Below, piece by piece: positions 7,540 to 17,485 of a DNA stretch of 64,000 bases. The notes under the pieces were generated by a model. That model saw only the letters and a list, made by a program, of their open reading frames with translations. It searched no databases and was not told the origin of the DNA. Both the position numbers and the translations under genes were made by a program. Origin of the DNA: Jiangella sp. DSM 45060. GTDB lineage: Bacteria > Actinomycetota > Actinomycetes > Jiangellales > Jiangellaceae. Every line of letters starts with the position of its first letter. The first letter of the stretch is position 1. Where the stretch lies: the NCBI RefSeq assembly GCF_900105175.1, contig NZ_LT629771.1, positions 868,001 through 932,000 on the forward strand. The letters are read 5' to 3'.

Positions 7540-9647
7540 CGTGCCTCCAGCCCCAATTGCGCGGCGAGGAAGCCGAGCTGGTCCGCGCTGAGGTCGACGG
7601 TGCGCGAGACGGCCCGGGCGCCGTGCCCGACGTTGGCCTCGGCGCGCAGCAGGATGGGCCGCGTGGCGGGGTCGCCGGACGTGGCGGCCTGCAGGGCGGC
7701 GGCCATCTTGCGCGCGTGCAGGGTGTCGACGCGGCTGTCGCCGTCGAACACGGTGAACAGGACGGACGGGTACTCGACGCCGTCGCGGACGTGGTGGTAC
7801 GGCGAGTAGCCGAGCAGCCACTCCAGCTCGGCCGGGTCGGCGGCGGTGCCGTACTCGTCGTTCCAGGTCGCGCCCAGCCCGAACTTCTCGTACCGGACCA
7901 TGTCGAGCAGCGGCGCGGAGCAGATGACGGCGCGGTACAGCTCGGGCCGCTGGGTCAGCGCGGCCCCGACCAGCAGGCCGCCGTTGGACCCGCCGAAGAT
8001 CGCCAGCTGGTCAGACGTCGTCCAGCCCTGGTCGACGAGGTACGACGCGGCCGCCGCGAAGTCGTCGAACACGTTCTGCTTGTTCTCGCGCATGCCGCCG
8101 CGGTGCCACTGCTCGCCCTCCTCGGAGCCGCCGCGCAGGTTCGCGACGGCCCACACGCCGCCGGCCTCGACCCAGGCCAGGATGCTGGCGGAGTAGGCCG
8201 GGGTGAGCGCGATGTTGAAGCCGCCATAGCCGTAGAGGACGGTGGGCCGCGGGCCGTCGGCGGACCCCGCCGGCGACACGATGACCATGCGCACCTCGGT
8301 GCCGTCCTTCGACCGGTACGTCACCTGCTCCGACCGCACGGCCGGGACGTCGACCAGCCCGGGCGCGTCGGCCCAGGTCGACACCGCGCGGGTGCGGGCG
8401 TCGTAGTGCAGGACGCGCACCGGAACGGTGTGGTCGGTGTAGCCGAACCACGCCTCGTGCCCGCCCTCGGGCCGTTCGGACAGCCCGCCGGCGCTGCCGA
8501 TACCGGGCAGCTCGAGCGTGTGCAGCGCGTCGCCGGTGGCCAGCGCGTGCGCTGTGACCTCGGAGACCGCGTGCCGGGTGCGCGCCGCCAGCAGCACCGG
8601 GGCGTCGAGCTCGGCGCCGTCGAGGATGGCGAAGTCCTCGAGCACCGCCTCGGGGTCCTCGGCCAGGAGGTCGCGCCAGTGCTCGGGCTCGGGCGTCGTG
8701 GGGTCGGTGACGGCGAGCCGGCCGCGCGGCGCCCCGAGGTCGGTCCACACGTACAGCCGGCCGTCGCGGCCCACGTGCAGTCCGGTCTTGGCGTCCTGGC
8801 CGACGACGACGGGGCGCAGCTCGGGCTGCGCGGGGTCGGCGTCGCGGAGGTCGGCCAGCCAGACGTCGTTGCGCGGCGCGGTGCCCTGCGCGGCGGTGAC
8901 CGTCAGCCAGCGGCCGTCGCGGCTGACCGAGACGCCGTAGTAGTTGGTCTTCTCCATGCCGGCGCCGAAGATCTCGACGTCGTCGGCGGGGTCGGCGCCG
9001 AGCCGGTGCAGGTAGACGCGGCGGTGGAACTGCTCCTCGCCCTCGGGGACGGCATCCTTGGGCAGCCGGCGCACGTAGTAGAACGCCTCGCCGCCGGGCA
9101 GCCAGGCGACGGGGGAGTAGCGGGCGCGGTCGATGGGGCCGTCGACCACCTCGCCCGTCGCGACGTCGAGCACGCGCAGCACCGACTCCTCGGTGCCGCC
9201 CTCGGAGACCTGGTACGCCAGCAGCGTGCCCTCCTTGGACGGCTGCCAGGCGTCGAGCGTGGTGGCGCCGGACGGGTCCAGCGCGATGGGGTCGACCAGC
9301 GCCCGCTCGGCCCCGCCGGGGTCGACGGTGAGCAGCACGGCGTGCTCCTGGTCGGGCGTGCGCCGGGTGTGGAACACGCGGTCGCCGCGCCACGCCGGGG
9401 TGCCGACGGAACCGGCCCGCAGCAGCTGCGTCAGCCGCGCGGCGAACGCCGGGCGGGCCGCCCAGCCGGCGCGGTGCTCGTCGAACAGCACGCGCTGCGC
9501 CTTGGACCACGTCTGCGTGACGGGGTCGTCCTCGGGCTCGAGCGCGCGGTACGGGTCGGGCACCGTGACGCCGTGCAGCACGTCGGCGTCGTCGCCGCGG
9601 GGGGCGGGGGGATACGGCTGCGGGGGAGTCGATGCGTCCAAGGCCAC
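7536..9647 (-). CDS. Prolyl oligopeptidase, S9A family
   Basis: A 703-aa serine peptidase: an N-terminal seven-bladed propeller (about 70-430) and a C-terminal alpha/beta hydrolase domain. The catalytic Ser554 lies in FGGSNGG, the likely Asp in the DGDSRVD segment, and His675 in VGHGA. The start motif [26 protein letters not shown] is typical of the family. There is no signal peptide, so a cytosolic peptidase for proline-containing oligopeptides is expected. GTG 9647 lies 6 nt after a TAAGGT box. The downstream MscS-type gene overlaps by 4 bp. Confidence 0.92.
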   Translation of the reverse strand: MALDASTPPQPYPPAPRGDDADVLHGVTVPDPYRALEPEDDPVTQTWSKAQRVLFDEHRAGWAARPAFAARLTQLLRAGSVGTPAWRGDRVFHTRRTPDQEHAVLLTVDPGGAERALVDPIALDPSGATTLDAWQPSKEGTLLAYQVSEGGTEESVLRVLDVATGEVVDGPIDRARYSPVAWLPGGEAFYYVRRLPKDAVPEGEEQFHRRVYLHRLGADPADDVEIFGAGMEKTNYYGVSVSRDGRWLTVTAAQGTAPRNDVWLADLRDADPAQPELRPVVVGQDAKTGLHVGRDGRLYVWTDLGAPRGRLAVTDPTTPEPEHWRDLLAEDPEAVLEDFAILDGAELDAPVLLAARTRHAVSEVTAHALATGDALHTLELPGIGSAGGLSERPEGGHEAWFGYTDHTVPVRVLHYDARTRAVSTWADAPGLVDVPAVRSEQVTYRSKDGTEVRMVIVSPAGSADGPRPTVLYGYGGFNIALTPAYSASILAWVEAGGVWAVANLRGGSEEGEQWHRGGMRENKQNVFDDFAAAASYLVDQGWTTSDQLAIFGGSNGGLLVGAALTQRPELYRAVICSAPLLDMVRYEKFGLGATWNDEYGTAADPAELEWLLGYSPYHHVRDGVEYPSVLFTVFDGDSRVDTLHARKMAAALQAATSGDPATRPILLRAEANVGHGARAVSRTVDLSADQLGFLAAQLGLEAR

Positions 9648-9653
9648 CCTCCG

Positions 9654-9659
9654 ACCTTA
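9654..9659 (-). promoter_or_regulatory. -10 box TAAGGT of a leaderless gene
   Basis: TAAGGT on the minus strand ends 6 nt before GTG 9647 of the prolyl oligopeptidase. CGGAGG abuts the start codon with no spacing, too close to serve as a ribosome site, which favours a leaderless transcript. Confidence 0.5.
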
Positions 9660-10283
9660 CTGACCCCCTCGGACCGGCTCGCGCCACATGGCCGTCAGGG
9701 TGGGGCCGCCGGGCAGGACGATCTCGCCGGCCGGACGGAATCCGTACCGCTCGTAGATCGCGACGTTGCCCGGCGCCGACGACTCCAGATACGCCGGCAG
9801 CCCCTGCGCGTCGGCCCGCGCCAGCCCGTCGCGCAGCAGCGCGCCGCCCACGCCCCGTCCGGGCCGCGCCACCCCGAGCGTCTGCAGGTACCAGTGCGGC
9901 GGCGACGGCGGGTGCGCGTCCTCGATGACCCGGAACGACCGCAGCGCCGCCGGCAGCCCCGTCCCGAACGCCCGCAGCAGGTACCGGCTGTAGCGCAGCG
10001 TCGGCCAGAACCCCGGCGGCCGGGCGCCCGGCAGCCCCCACAGCGCCGCCCCGGCGATCTCGCCGTCGGCCACCGCCACCCACGACCCGTGCGGGCTGAG
10101 CAGCGCCTCGAACGCGAACAGCGCGGTCAGCCGCTCGCGGTACCGCGTCGAGGGCACGACGAAGCGCATCATCGGGTCGGCGTCGAACGCCTCGGCCAGC
10201 ACCCGCGCGACCGTGCCGACGTCGGAGCGCAGCGCCTGCCGGACGACGTGATTCGAAGGCTGCACCACTTGATCATGCGCCAT
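9657..10283 (-). CDS. GNAT-family N-acetyltransferase
   Basis: A 208-aa acetyltransferase. The acetyl-CoA loop is in the stretch LQTLGVARPGRGVGGALLRDGLARA (the GRGVGG type of the R/QxxGxG/A motif), followed by YLESSAPGNVAIYERYGFRPAGE, the usual C-terminal beta strands. The N-terminal part VRQALRSDVGTVARVLAEAFDADPMM fits the family. The substrate is unknown. ATG 10283 is the first in-frame start; the frame is open further upstream, but there it is antisense to the next gene. A second GNAT gene starts divergently 59 bp away. Confidence 0.85.
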   Translation of the reverse strand: MAHDQVVQPSNHVVRQALRSDVGTVARVLAEAFDADPMMRFVVPSTRYRERLTALFAFEALLSPHGSWVAVADGEIAGAALWGLPGARPPGFWPTLRYSRYLLRAFGTGLPAALRSFRVIEDAHPPSPPHWYLQTLGVARPGRGVGGALLRDGLARADAQGLPAYLESSAPGNVAIYERYGFRPAGEIVLPGGPTLTAMWREPVRGGQ

Positions 10284-10327
10284 GACGGAGTCCGCTGTCA
10301 GGGGTGGCCGGAGACGCGGTGGTTGCG

Positions 10328-10333
10328 TAGGTT
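10328..10333 (+). promoter_or_regulatory. -10 box TAGGTT of a leaderless gene
   Basis: TAGGTT ends 8 nt before ATG 10342 of the second GNAT gene; no ribosome site is visible. Confidence 0.5.
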
Positions 10334-10341
10334 CAGGCCGC

Positions 10342-10884
10342 ATGGAGGTTCGTGACGCTGATGAGCCGGTGGTTCGCGGCGCCGAGGTGGCCGACGCCGA
10401 CGCCATCGCCGCGGTGCACGTGGCCGGCTGGCGGCGGGCGTTCGCCGGAGTCGTCGACGCCGGGTTCCTGGCCGGGCTGGACGTCGGCCGCCGGGCGGCG
10501 GTGTGGCGCCGGCTCATCGCGGAGCCCGATCCGCGCTCGACCGTCCTGGTCGCCGTCCGCTCCGGCCGGATCGCCGGGTTCTGCTCGGCCGGCGCCTCCC
10601 GCGACGCCGACGGTTCCGCCGACGTCGGCGAGGTGTACGCCATCTACGCCGACCCCGCCCAGCTGGGGACCGGGGTCGGGCGGGCGCTGATGACGGCGGC
10701 GCTGGAGTTCCTCCGGGCCGAGGGCTTCACGCGGGCGACGCTGTGGACGCTCGAGGGCAACGCGCTGGGGCGGGCGTTCTACGACCGGTCCGGATGGGCG
10801 CCGGACGGCACGCGCCAGGTGGAGCAGGTCGGCCCCGACCTGCTCACCGAGGTCCGCTACGCCCGCGAGCTGCCCGGGCCGTAA
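10342..10884 (+). CDS. GNAT-family N-acetyltransferase
   Basis: A 180-aa acetyltransferase. VRGAEVADADAIAAVHVAGWRRAFAGVV is the usual N-terminal helix pair. The core GEVYAIYADPAQLGTGVGRALMTAALEFLRAEG holds the acetyl-CoA pyrophosphate loop (LGTGVG), and ATLWTLEGNALGRAFYDRSGW is the C-terminal catalytic strand and helix. It acetylates an unknown amine or peptide. Transcription is probably leaderless from TAGGTT at 10328. The 3' end converges on a frameshifted gene whose open frame runs antisense under this one. Confidence 0.87.
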   Translation: MEVRDADEPVVRGAEVADADAIAAVHVAGWRRAFAGVVDAGFLAGLDVGRRAAVWRRLIAEPDPRSTVLVAVRSGRIAGFCSAGASRDADGSADVGEVYAIYADPAQLGTGVGRALMTAALEFLRAEGFTRATLWTLEGNALGRAFYDRSGWAPDGTRQVEQVGPDLLTEVRYARELPGP

Positions 10885-10900
10885 GCTGGCGGGGGCCCCG

Positions 10901-11652
10901 CTAGATCGGCCAGCGGCTTCGTCCGGCATGCCGGGGTAGAGCACCGGGGAGATGCCGAGCTCTTTCGCGGCGAACCGGAGTTTGCGTTTTGCGCGGTTGG
11001 CCGACGTGAAGTCGGTCGATGGCGCGGCCCGCCCACACCATGCTCGCGGCTGCCGCATGAATGCCCAAGACCGCGGTGCGCTCCAGAGCCGCGGCAACCT
11101 CGGAATGGTGGACGCGGTCCCGAACATGAGGGCCACACTGGAGAACGACGGGTGCGTGTGCGCGCAGAACAGGCGATACGCGACGTACAACTTGGGGTGG
11201 AACAGGGTGCAGAGCTGGTGCATCTTGCTGAGTTGGTTCTCCAGATCGTTCGCTTTGGGCAAGTCCATGTCTGCCTGAGTCAGGGCATCAGCAGGCACGA
11301 CGATCTCTGCATCGTGGATCGACTGCGAAAGAGCCCGGGTGGCCCGCAGGCCTTTCGTGTGGAAGGTGGCGTCTGCCTTGGGTTCCTGCGCGACCCACGA
11401 GGCGGTGAGGGCGTAGTCGAAGGCCCGGCGGGCGGCGTTGACGCAGTCGCTCAAGAGCCCGGCGTCGAACAGCATGTCGGCACTCTTCGCGGCCTGGGCG
11501 ACGTGGTTCGCGAGGCCGACAGCAAGGCGGGTACGCCTCTCGTTCTTGACCTTGGTCTCGATGTCGTTCTCTGTGTCGTAGTCGTCGATCAGGCGGGTGA
11601 GCACACGCCGAATGACGTGTACTTCGTCTGCGTCCAACGACCAATCGTTCAT
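10901..11652 (-). pseudogene. Uncharacterised gene with probable frameshift near its 3' end
   Basis: From ATG 11652 a natural-looking protein of about 170 aa (start MNDWSLDADEVHVIRRVL) can be read, with RAFDYALTASWVAQEP and LYVAYRLFCAHTHPSFSSV. It may resemble DUF5677-type proteins, but I am not sure. The frame then has no stop until 10333, running antisense through the whole GNAT gene. Near 11105 the adjacent frame becomes protein-like (AALERTAVLGIHAAAASMVW) and ends at a TAG at 10901-10903, just after the GNAT stop. The original frame looks natural again around 10,930-10,990 (KELGISPVLYPGMPDEAA), so two compensating shifts are possible. Codon use is less GC-biased than in neighbours, suggesting transfer. 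A sequencing error is the alternative. Confidence 0.5.
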
Positions 11653-11659
11653 GGTGGTG

Positions 11660-11665
11660 ACCGTA
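11660..11665 (-). promoter_or_regulatory. -10 box TACGGT of a leaderless gene
   Basis: TACGGT on the minus strand ends 7 nt before ATG 11652, supporting that start and a leaderless transcript. Confidence 0.45.
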
Positions 11666-11754
11666 TGGCGTCCTTCCGACACAGCCAGGTGCGCTCGGAC
11701 TACTCGGGCCGCCTTGCACGCGGTCGTCGTGTCACCCAGGCCTGAGCGATCGAC

Positions 11755-11784
11755 TTGACACCTCTCGAACATGTGTTCGACGAT
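11755..11784 (+). promoter_or_regulatory. SOS promoter with LexA box in the spacer
   Basis: A perfect -35 TTGACA (11755-11760) is followed after 18 bp by GACGAT (11779-11784), which ends 6 nt before GTG 11791 of imuA'. The spacer holds TCGAACATGTGTTCGA (11765-11780), a match to the actinobacterial LexA consensus TCGAAC-N4-GTTCGA. LexA bound here would cover the RNA polymerase site, so the operon should be silent until DNA damage. Confidence 0.88.
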
Positions 11785-11790
11785 GGACGG

Positions 11791-12492
11791 GTGACGGTTC
11801 GCGGGCGCGACCAGGCCGAAGCGGCACTGGCCAGAGCGGGTTTCGCCGTCCAGCCGGTCGAGCTGGTCGCGGTGCTGCCGGCCCTGCGCACGCTGCTCGG
11901 CGGGCTGCGCCGGGGACAGGTGGTCGCGGTCGACGGCATGGGGGCGCTGCCGCTGGCGCTGCTGGCCGGGGCCACGGCGGCCGGGGCGTGGACGGCGGTG
12001 GTGGGGCTGTCCGAGTTCGGCGTGCTGGCGGCGTCCGGTCTCGGCGCCGACCTCGGCCGGGTGGTCGTCGTCGAGGAGCCGGGGGCGCAGTGGGCCGAGG
12101 TGGTGGCGGTGCTGCTCACGTCGGTCGAGGTGGTGGTGGTGCGCCCGCCGGTCCAGGTCGGCGGGCAGCTGTCCCGGCGGCTCGTCGCGCTGGCGCGGCG
12201 GCACGGGACGGCGCTGGTGTGCGTCGGCGACTGGGAGGGCGCGCAGACCCGCCTGCGGGTGGCGTCGTCGCTGTGGGTGGGCCCCGAGCACGGCCGCGGC
12301 CACCTGCGCGGCCGGCGGGTGAAGGTCGAGGCGTACGGACGGGGCGCCGGCGCGCGGCCGCGGTCGGCGTGGCTGTGGCTGCCCGGGCCCGACGGCACGG
12401 TGTCCGGCGCCGACCTCGAAGCGCTGGACACCGCCGATCCGGCGAGCCCGGCCGGACCACCGAGCCCGGCCGGCCTGGAGGTGGCCGGATGA
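11791..12492 (+). CDS. imuA': ImuA', RecA-like accessory protein of the mutasome
   Basis: A 233-aa protein with the fold and position of actinobacterial ImuA', a shortened RecA/SulA-like partner in damage-induced mutagenesis. The N-terminal FAVQPVELVAVLPALRTLLGGLRRGQVVAVDG corresponds to the RecA-like core entry, but a canonical Walker A is absent, as is usual for ImuA'. The start is set at GTG 11791, 10 nt after the LexA box and 6 nt after the -10, so the mRNA is probably leaderless. The C-terminus is a Pro/Ala-rich tail. The stop overlaps the imuB start (ATGA). The assignment rests on operon context as much as on sequence. Confidence 0.87.
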   Translation: MTVRGRDQAEAALARAGFAVQPVELVAVLPALRTLLGGLRRGQVVAVDGMGALPLALLAGATAAGAWTAVVGLSEFGVLAASGLGADLGRVVVVEEPGAQWAEVVAVLLTSVEVVVVRPPVQVGGQLSRRLVALARRHGTALVCVGDWEGAQTRLRVASSLWVGPEHGRGHLRGRRVKVEAYGRGAGARPRSAWLWLPGPDGTVSGADLEALDTADPASPAGPPSPAGLEVAG

Positions 12493-14063
12493 GCCGCCGG
12501 CGGGTGCTGGTCGTGTGGTGCCCGGACTGGCCGGTGGTCGCCGCCGTGGCCGAGGGCGACGTCGGCCAGGGCGGCGCCGGCCAGGGCGGCGGCCAGAGCG
12601 ACGCCGGCGGCGACGCGCCGGTCGTGGTGCTGGCCGCGAACGCCGTCGTCGCCTGCAACGAGGCGGCCCGGGCCGAGGGCGTCCGCCGCGGCATGCGCCG
12701 CCGCGACGCCCAGTCGCGCTGCCCCGAGCTGATCCTCGTCGACCACAACCCCGATCGCGACGCCCGGGTGTTCGAGCCGGTGCTGGTGGCGGTCGAGCAG
12801 CTGCGGCCGGGCGTGGCGCCGCTGCGGCCGGGGCTGCTGGCGGTGCACGCGCCGGGCCGGTTCTACGGCGGCGAGGAGTCCGCGGGCGCGCTCATCGCCG
12901 AACGGCTGGTCCGGGCCGGCGTGTGGGACTGCCGCATCGGCATCGCCGACGACCTGTTCACCGCCGAGCGGGCGGCGCGGCAGGCCGGCCCGCAGGAGAC
13001 GGTGGTGGTCGCGGCGGGCGGGTCGGCGGCGTTCCTGCGCGGCCTCCCGGTCGGGGTCATCGACGACGACGAGGTCGCGGGCCTGCTGCGGCGGCTGGGG
13101 CTGCAGACGCTCGGCGACTTCGCCCGGCTCGACCCCGACGACGTCCAGGCGCGGTTCGGCGGCTACGGCGCCAAGGTGCACCGGCTGGCCCGCGGCGAGG
13201 ACGCGTCCCGGCTCGGCGCCCGCACGCCGCCGCCCGACCTCGAGTGCCAGGTCCGGTTCGAGCCGCCGCTCGACACCGTCGAGGCCGTCAGCTTCAGCGT
13301 CCGCCAGAGCGCCGACCGCTTCGTCGCCCAGCTGGCCTCGCGCGGGCTGGTCTGCACCGAGGTGCTGATCGAGGCCGAGTGCGACCACGAGATCGCGTCG
13401 TCGCGGGTGTGGGCGCACTCGCGCTGGTTCAGCGCGGCCGACCTCGTCGACCGCGTCCACTGGCAGCTGCGCGGCGCCCAGGGCGTCACGAAACCGGTCG
13501 AGCTGGTCCGGTTCGTCCCCGACACCATCGAGCCGGCCGGCGCGCACGCCGCCGCGCTGTGGGGCGGCGGCACCGACGAACGGGTCGAGCGGGCGGTCGC
13601 GCGGGTCCAGGGCATGCTCGGCCCGCACGCCGTCACCGTCCCGGCGGTGCAGGGCGGCCGCGCGCCGGCCGACCGCCAGGCGCTGGTCCCGTGGGGCGAG
13701 CGGCCGGTCGGGCTGCGGCCGGACGACCTCCCGTGGCCGGGCAGCCTCCCGCCGCCGGCGCCGGTGCGGGTCTACGCCGAGCCGCGCCCGGCCACCGTCG
13801 TCGACGACCGCGGACAGCTGGTGTGGGTGAGCGAGCGCGGCGTGGTCAGCGCCCCGCCGACCCGGTTCCGGCAGACGACGGGCGACGCAGGCGGCGGCTG
13901 GCACCCCATCGGCGCGTGGGCGGGTCCGTGGCCGGTCGACGAGCTGTGGTGGGAGCACCCGGCCGGCTGGGTGGCCCGGTTCCAGATCGTCGGCGTCGAC
14001 GGCCGGGCCTGGCTGATGACCTGCGCCGACGACGGCTGGTACATCGAGGCCGCCTATGACTGA
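12489..14063 (+). CDS. imuB: ImuB, catalytically inactive Y-family polymerase homologue
   Basis: A 524-aa Y-family protein. The first catalytic motif of active Y polymerases (DxD near the N-terminus) is replaced by LVVWCPDWPVVAA, and the SxDE motif by RPGLLAVHAPGRF. This is the known ImuB pattern: it has lost polymerase activity and acts as a hub linking DnaE2, ImuA' and the beta clamp. The helix-hairpin-helix-like stretch VAGLLRRLGLQTLGDFARLDPDDVQARFG and the little-finger region follow. It starts within the imuA' stop. DnaE2 begins 11 bp downstream, so the three genes form one SOS operon. Confidence 0.93.
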   Translation: MSRRRVLVVWCPDWPVVAAVAEGDVGQGGAGQGGGQSDAGGDAPVVVLAANAVVACNEAARAEGVRRGMRRRDAQSRCPELILVDHNPDRDARVFEPVLVAVEQLRPGVAPLRPGLLAVHAPGRFYGGEESAGALIAERLVRAGVWDCRIGIADDLFTAERAARQAGPQETVVVAAGGSAAFLRGLPVGVIDDDEVAGLLRRLGLQTLGDFARLDPDDVQARFGGYGAKVHRLARGEDASRLGARTPPPDLECQVRFEPPLDTVEAVSFSVRQSADRFVAQLASRGLVCTEVLIEAECDHEIASSRVWAHSRWFSAADLVDRVHWQLRGAQGVTKPVELVRFVPDTIEPAGAHAAALWGGGTDERVERAVARVQGMLGPHAVTVPAVQGGRAPADRQALVPWGERPVGLRPDDLPWPGSLPPPAPVRVYAEPRPATVVDDRGQLVWVSERGVVSAPPTRFRQTTGDAGGGWHPIGAWAGPWPVDELWWEHPAGWVARFQIVGVDGRAWLMTCADDGWYIEAAYD

Positions 14064-14074
14064 GGGGACCTGAC

Positions 14075-17000
14075 GTGGGGTGGAACAACCCGCCGATCCC
14101 GTGGGGTGAGCTGGAGCGCCGGTTGTCCGACCGGCCGACGGTGCCGCCCGAGGACGGCCCGGGGTCGCGCAAGCGCAAGCCGTACAAGCGCAAGGCCGAG
14201 GTGGTCCGGCCGGACGAGCCGGTCGTGCCGTACGCCGAGCTGCACGCGCACAGCAACTTCAGCTTCCTCGACGGCGCCAGCGGGCCGGACCGCCTGGTCG
14301 AGGCCGCCATCGAGCTGGGGCTGCACGGGCTGGCGCTGACCGACCACGACGGCTTCTACGGCGCGCCGCTGTTCGCCGAGATCGCCCAGAAGTACGCCGC
14401 CGAGAACCTGCGCACCATCTACGGCGCGGAGCTGTCGCTGGGCCTCGACGCGCCGCAGAACGGCGTCCCCGACCCCCGCGGGCAGCACCTGCTCGTGCTG
14501 GCCCGCGGCGTCGAGGGCTACCACCGGCTGGCCGGCGCCATCACCGACGCGCAGCTGAAGGGCGAGGAGAAGGGCAAGCCCGAGTACGACCTCGACACCC
14601 TCGCCGGCACCGGTCGCGGGCACTGGCTGGTGCTCACCGGCTGCCGCAAGGGCGCCGTCCGCTCCACCCTGGCCGGACGCGGACCGGCCGCTGCCGCCAC
14701 CGAGCTGGACCGGCTGACCACGCTGTTCGGCCGCGAGCACGTCGTCGTCGAGCTGTTCGACCACGGCCATCCCAGCGACGACGACGTCAACCGGCTGCTG
14801 GCCGGCCTCGCCGCCGACCGCGGACTGCCCGTCGTCGCCACCAACAACGTCCACTACGCCGACCCCGGCGACCACCGGCTGGCCTCGGCCATGGCGGCCA
14901 TCCGGGCCCGGCGCAGCCTCACCGAGATGAACGGCTGGCTGCCGGCGTGGGGCGCGGCGTCGCTGCGCACCGGACGCGAGATGGCCGACCGGTTCGCCGG
15001 CTACCCGGGCGCCGTCGCGCGCTCCGTCGAGCTGGCCGGCGAGCTCGCGTTCGACCTGCACAAGGCCAGCCCGCGCCTGCCGAAGGAACACATCCCTGAC
15101 GGCCACACCGCGATGAGCTGGCTGCGCATCCTGGTCGACCGCGGCTTCCAGCGCTACTACCGCGGCGTGAAGCACGAGCGGGCGGCCCGCGAGCGCGTCG
15201 ACTACGAGCTGGAGATCATCGACAAGAAGGACTTCGCCGGCTACTTCGTCATCGTCCACGACATCGTGGCGTTCGCCCGCGACGAAGGCATCCTCTGCCA
15301 GGGACGGGGCTCGGCGGCCAGCTCGGCGGTCTGTTACGCGCTCGGCGTCACCGCCATCGACCCTGTCTTCCACGACCTGCCGTTCGAGCGGTTCATCTCC
15401 GTCAACCGCGACGAAGAGCCCGACATCGACGTCGACTTCGACTCCGACCGGCGCGAAGAGGTCATCCAGAAGGTCTACGAGTGGTACGGCCGGCGCAACG
15501 CCGCCCAGGTCGCCAACGTCATCAGCTACCGGCCGAAGATGGCAGTCCGCGACGCCGCCAAGGCGCTGGGCTACTCGCCGGGACAGCAGGACGCGTGGTC
15601 GAAGCAGACCGACAGCTGGTCCGCGGTCGCCGGTCAGGACGTCGCCGACCACGAGATCCCCGGGCCCGTCGTCGACCTCGCCAACCAGCTCATGCGCGCG
15701 CCGCGGCACCTGGGCATCCACTCCGGCGGCATGGTCCTGACCGAGCGGCCGATCGGCCAGGTGTGCCCCATCGAGTGGGCGCGCATGGAGAACCGCACCG
15801 TCCTGCAGTGGGACAAGGACGCCTGCGAGTCGATGGGGCTGGTCAAGTTCGACCTGCTCGGCCTGGGCATGCTGAGCGCGCTCAACCACGCGTTCACCAT
15901 GATCGCCGGGCACCTCGGCGAGGCGTGGGAGCTGCAGAGCGTCCCCAAGGAGGAGCCGGCGGTCTACGACATGCTCTGCCGGGGCGACTCCATCGGCGTG
16001 TTCCAGGTCGAGAGCCGGGCCCAGATCGGGACGCTGCCGCGGCTGCGGCCGCGCAAGTTCTACGACCTCGCCATCGAGATCGCGCTGATCCGCCCCGGCC
16101 CGATCCAGGGCGGCGCCGTCCATCCGTACATCCGCCGCGCCACCGGCAAGGAGGAGGCCACCTATGTGCACGACGACCTGAAGCCGGTGCTGGAGCGGAC
16201 CCTCGGCGTGCCGCTGTTCCAGGAACAGCTCATGGGCATGGCCATGGCCGTCGGCGACTGCACCCCCGACGACGCCGACCTGCTGCGCCGGGCCATGGGC
16301 TCCAAGCGCGGCATCGAGCGCATCGAGAGCATCAAGGAGAAGCTGTACAAGGGCATGGCCAGGCGCGGCATCACCGGCCCCGATGCCGACCAGCTCTACG
16401 CCAAGATCCTCTCGTTCGCGAACTTCGGCTTCGCCGAGAGCCACGCGCTGTCCTTCGCCAAGCTCGTCTACGTCAGCTCGTGGCTCAAGCTGCACTACCC
16501 GGCGGCGTTCCTGGCCGCGCTGCTGCGGGCCCAGCCGATGGGGTTCTACTCGGCGCAGTCGCTGGTCCACGACGCCCGGCGGCACGGCGTGCGGGTGCTG
16601 CGCCCCGACATCGCGTCCTCCGGCGCCGTCGCCGGTCTCGAGCCCGACGGCGACGCCCGGCCGGGCAGGCTGGCCGAGTGCCTGCGCCCGGAGCACGAGG
16701 TCGCCGAGTGGGTCCCGGGCACTCCCGACCCGACGCCGCGGCACCGCCGCGACACCGGCTTCGCGGTCCGGCTCGGCCTCGACTCCGTCCGGGGCATCAG
16801 CAAGGACGTCGCCGAGGCCATCGTCGAGGCCCGCGAGGAGCGGCCGTTCCGCGACCCCACCGACCTCTCCCGCCGGGCCGCCCTCGACGCCCGGCAGCTG
16901 GAGGCGCTGGCCACCGCGGGCGCGTTCGACGGTTTCGGCCTCACCCGCCGCGAGGCGCTGTGGAACGCCGGCTACGTCGAGACCGCCGGTCAGCTGGAGG

Positions 17001-17479
17001 CCGTCACCGCCACTCCCGCGCCGCCGGCGCTGCCGGGGATGAGCGACGTCGAGCTGACCCTGGCCGACCTGTGGGCCACCTCGATCTCACCCACCGGCCA
17101 CCCCATCGCGCACCTGCGGCCGCTGCTGCGCAGCGAGGGCATCCTCGCCGTCGAGGACCTCGCGACCGCCGAGCCGAACCGCCGGGTCACCGTCGCCGGG
17201 GTGGTGACGCACCGGCAGCGGCCCGGCACCGCGGGCGGCATCACGTTCCTCAACATCGAGGACGAGACCGGCATGCTCAACGTCGTCTGCGGCGGCGGGC
17301 TGTGGCAGCGGCACCGGCGGGTGGCCCGCAACGCCGCGTGCATGATCGTCCGCGGCATGCTGGAGCGCAAGGACGGCGTCATCAACCTGGTCGCCGACCG
17401 GCTGGCGTCGCTGGAGGAGCTGCACCCCGAGGCCGCCCGCGCCCTGCACGCCCGCCACCGCTCCCGCGACTTCCACTGA
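14075..17479 (+). CDS. dnaE2: DnaE2, error-prone DNA polymerase III alpha-type subunit
   Basis: A 1134-aa C-family polymerase. The N-terminal PHP domain shows ELHAHSNFSFLDGAS and ALTDHDGF. The palm motifs include GRGSAASSAVCYALGVTAIDP and the catalytic aspartates in PDIDVDFDSDRR. FGFAESHALSFAKLVY belongs to the fingers/tandem-HhH region, and an OB fold with VTVAGVVTHRQRPGTAGGITFLNIEDETG ends the protein. The length and lack of a C-terminal tau-binding domain fit DnaE2 rather than DnaE1. It performs translesion synthesis with ImuA' and ImuB. GTG 14075 has a GAGGGGA ribosome site at about 14062. Confidence 0.96.
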   Translation: MGWNNPPIPWGELERRLSDRPTVPPEDGPGSRKRKPYKRKAEVVRPDEPVVPYAELHAHSNFSFLDGASGPDRLVEAAIELGLHGLALTDHDGFYGAPLFAEIAQKYAAENLRTIYGAELSLGLDAPQNGVPDPRGQHLLVLARGVEGYHRLAGAITDAQLKGEEKGKPEYDLDTLAGTGRGHWLVLTGCRKGAVRSTLAGRGPAAAATELDRLTTLFGREHVVVELFDHGHPSDDDVNRLLAGLAADRGLPVVATNNVHYADPGDHRLASAMAAIRARRSLTEMNGWLPAWGAASLRTGREMADRFAGYPGAVARSVELAGELAFDLHKASPRLPKEHIPDGHTAMSWLRILVDRGFQRYYRGVKHERAARERVDYELEIIDKKDFAGYFVIVHDIVAFARDEGILCQGRGSAASSAVCYALGVTAIDPVFHDLPFERFISVNRDEEPDIDVDFDSDRREEVIQKVYEWYGRRNAAQVANVISYRPKMAVRDAAKALGYSPGQQDAWSKQTDSWSAVAGQDVADHEIPGPVVDLANQLMRAPRHLGIHSGGMVLTERPIGQVCPIEWARMENRTVLQWDKDACESMGLVKFDLLGLGMLSALNHAFTMIAGHLGEAWELQSVPKEEPAVYDMLCRGDSIGVFQVESRAQIGTLPRLRPRKFYDLAIEIALIRPGPIQGGAVHPYIRRATGKEEATYVHDDLKPVLERTLGVPLFQEQLMGMAMAVGDCTPDDADLLRRAMGSKRGIERIESIKEKLYKGMARRGITGPDADQLYAKILSFANFGFAESHALSFAKLVYVSSWLKLHYPAAFLAALLRAQPMGFYSAQSLVHDARRHGVRVLRPDIASSGAVAGLEPDGDARPGRLAECLRPEHEVAEWVPGTPDPTPRHRRDTGFAVRLGLDSVRGISKDVAEAIVEAREERPFRDPTDLSRRAALDARQLEALATAGAFDGFGLTRREALWNAGYVETAGQLEAVTATPAPPALPGMSDVELTLADLWATSISPTGHPIAHLRPLLRSEGILAVEDLATAEPNRRVTVAGVVTHRQRPGTAGGITFLNIEDETGMLNVVCGGGLWQRHRRVARNAACMIVRGMLERKDGVINLVADRLASLEELHPEAARALHARHRSRDFH

Positions 17480-17485
17480 CCCGCG

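Noticed and set aside
14054-16744. 896-aa open frame on the minus strand
   Set aside because: Antisense to dnaE2; long antisense frames are expected at this GC content.
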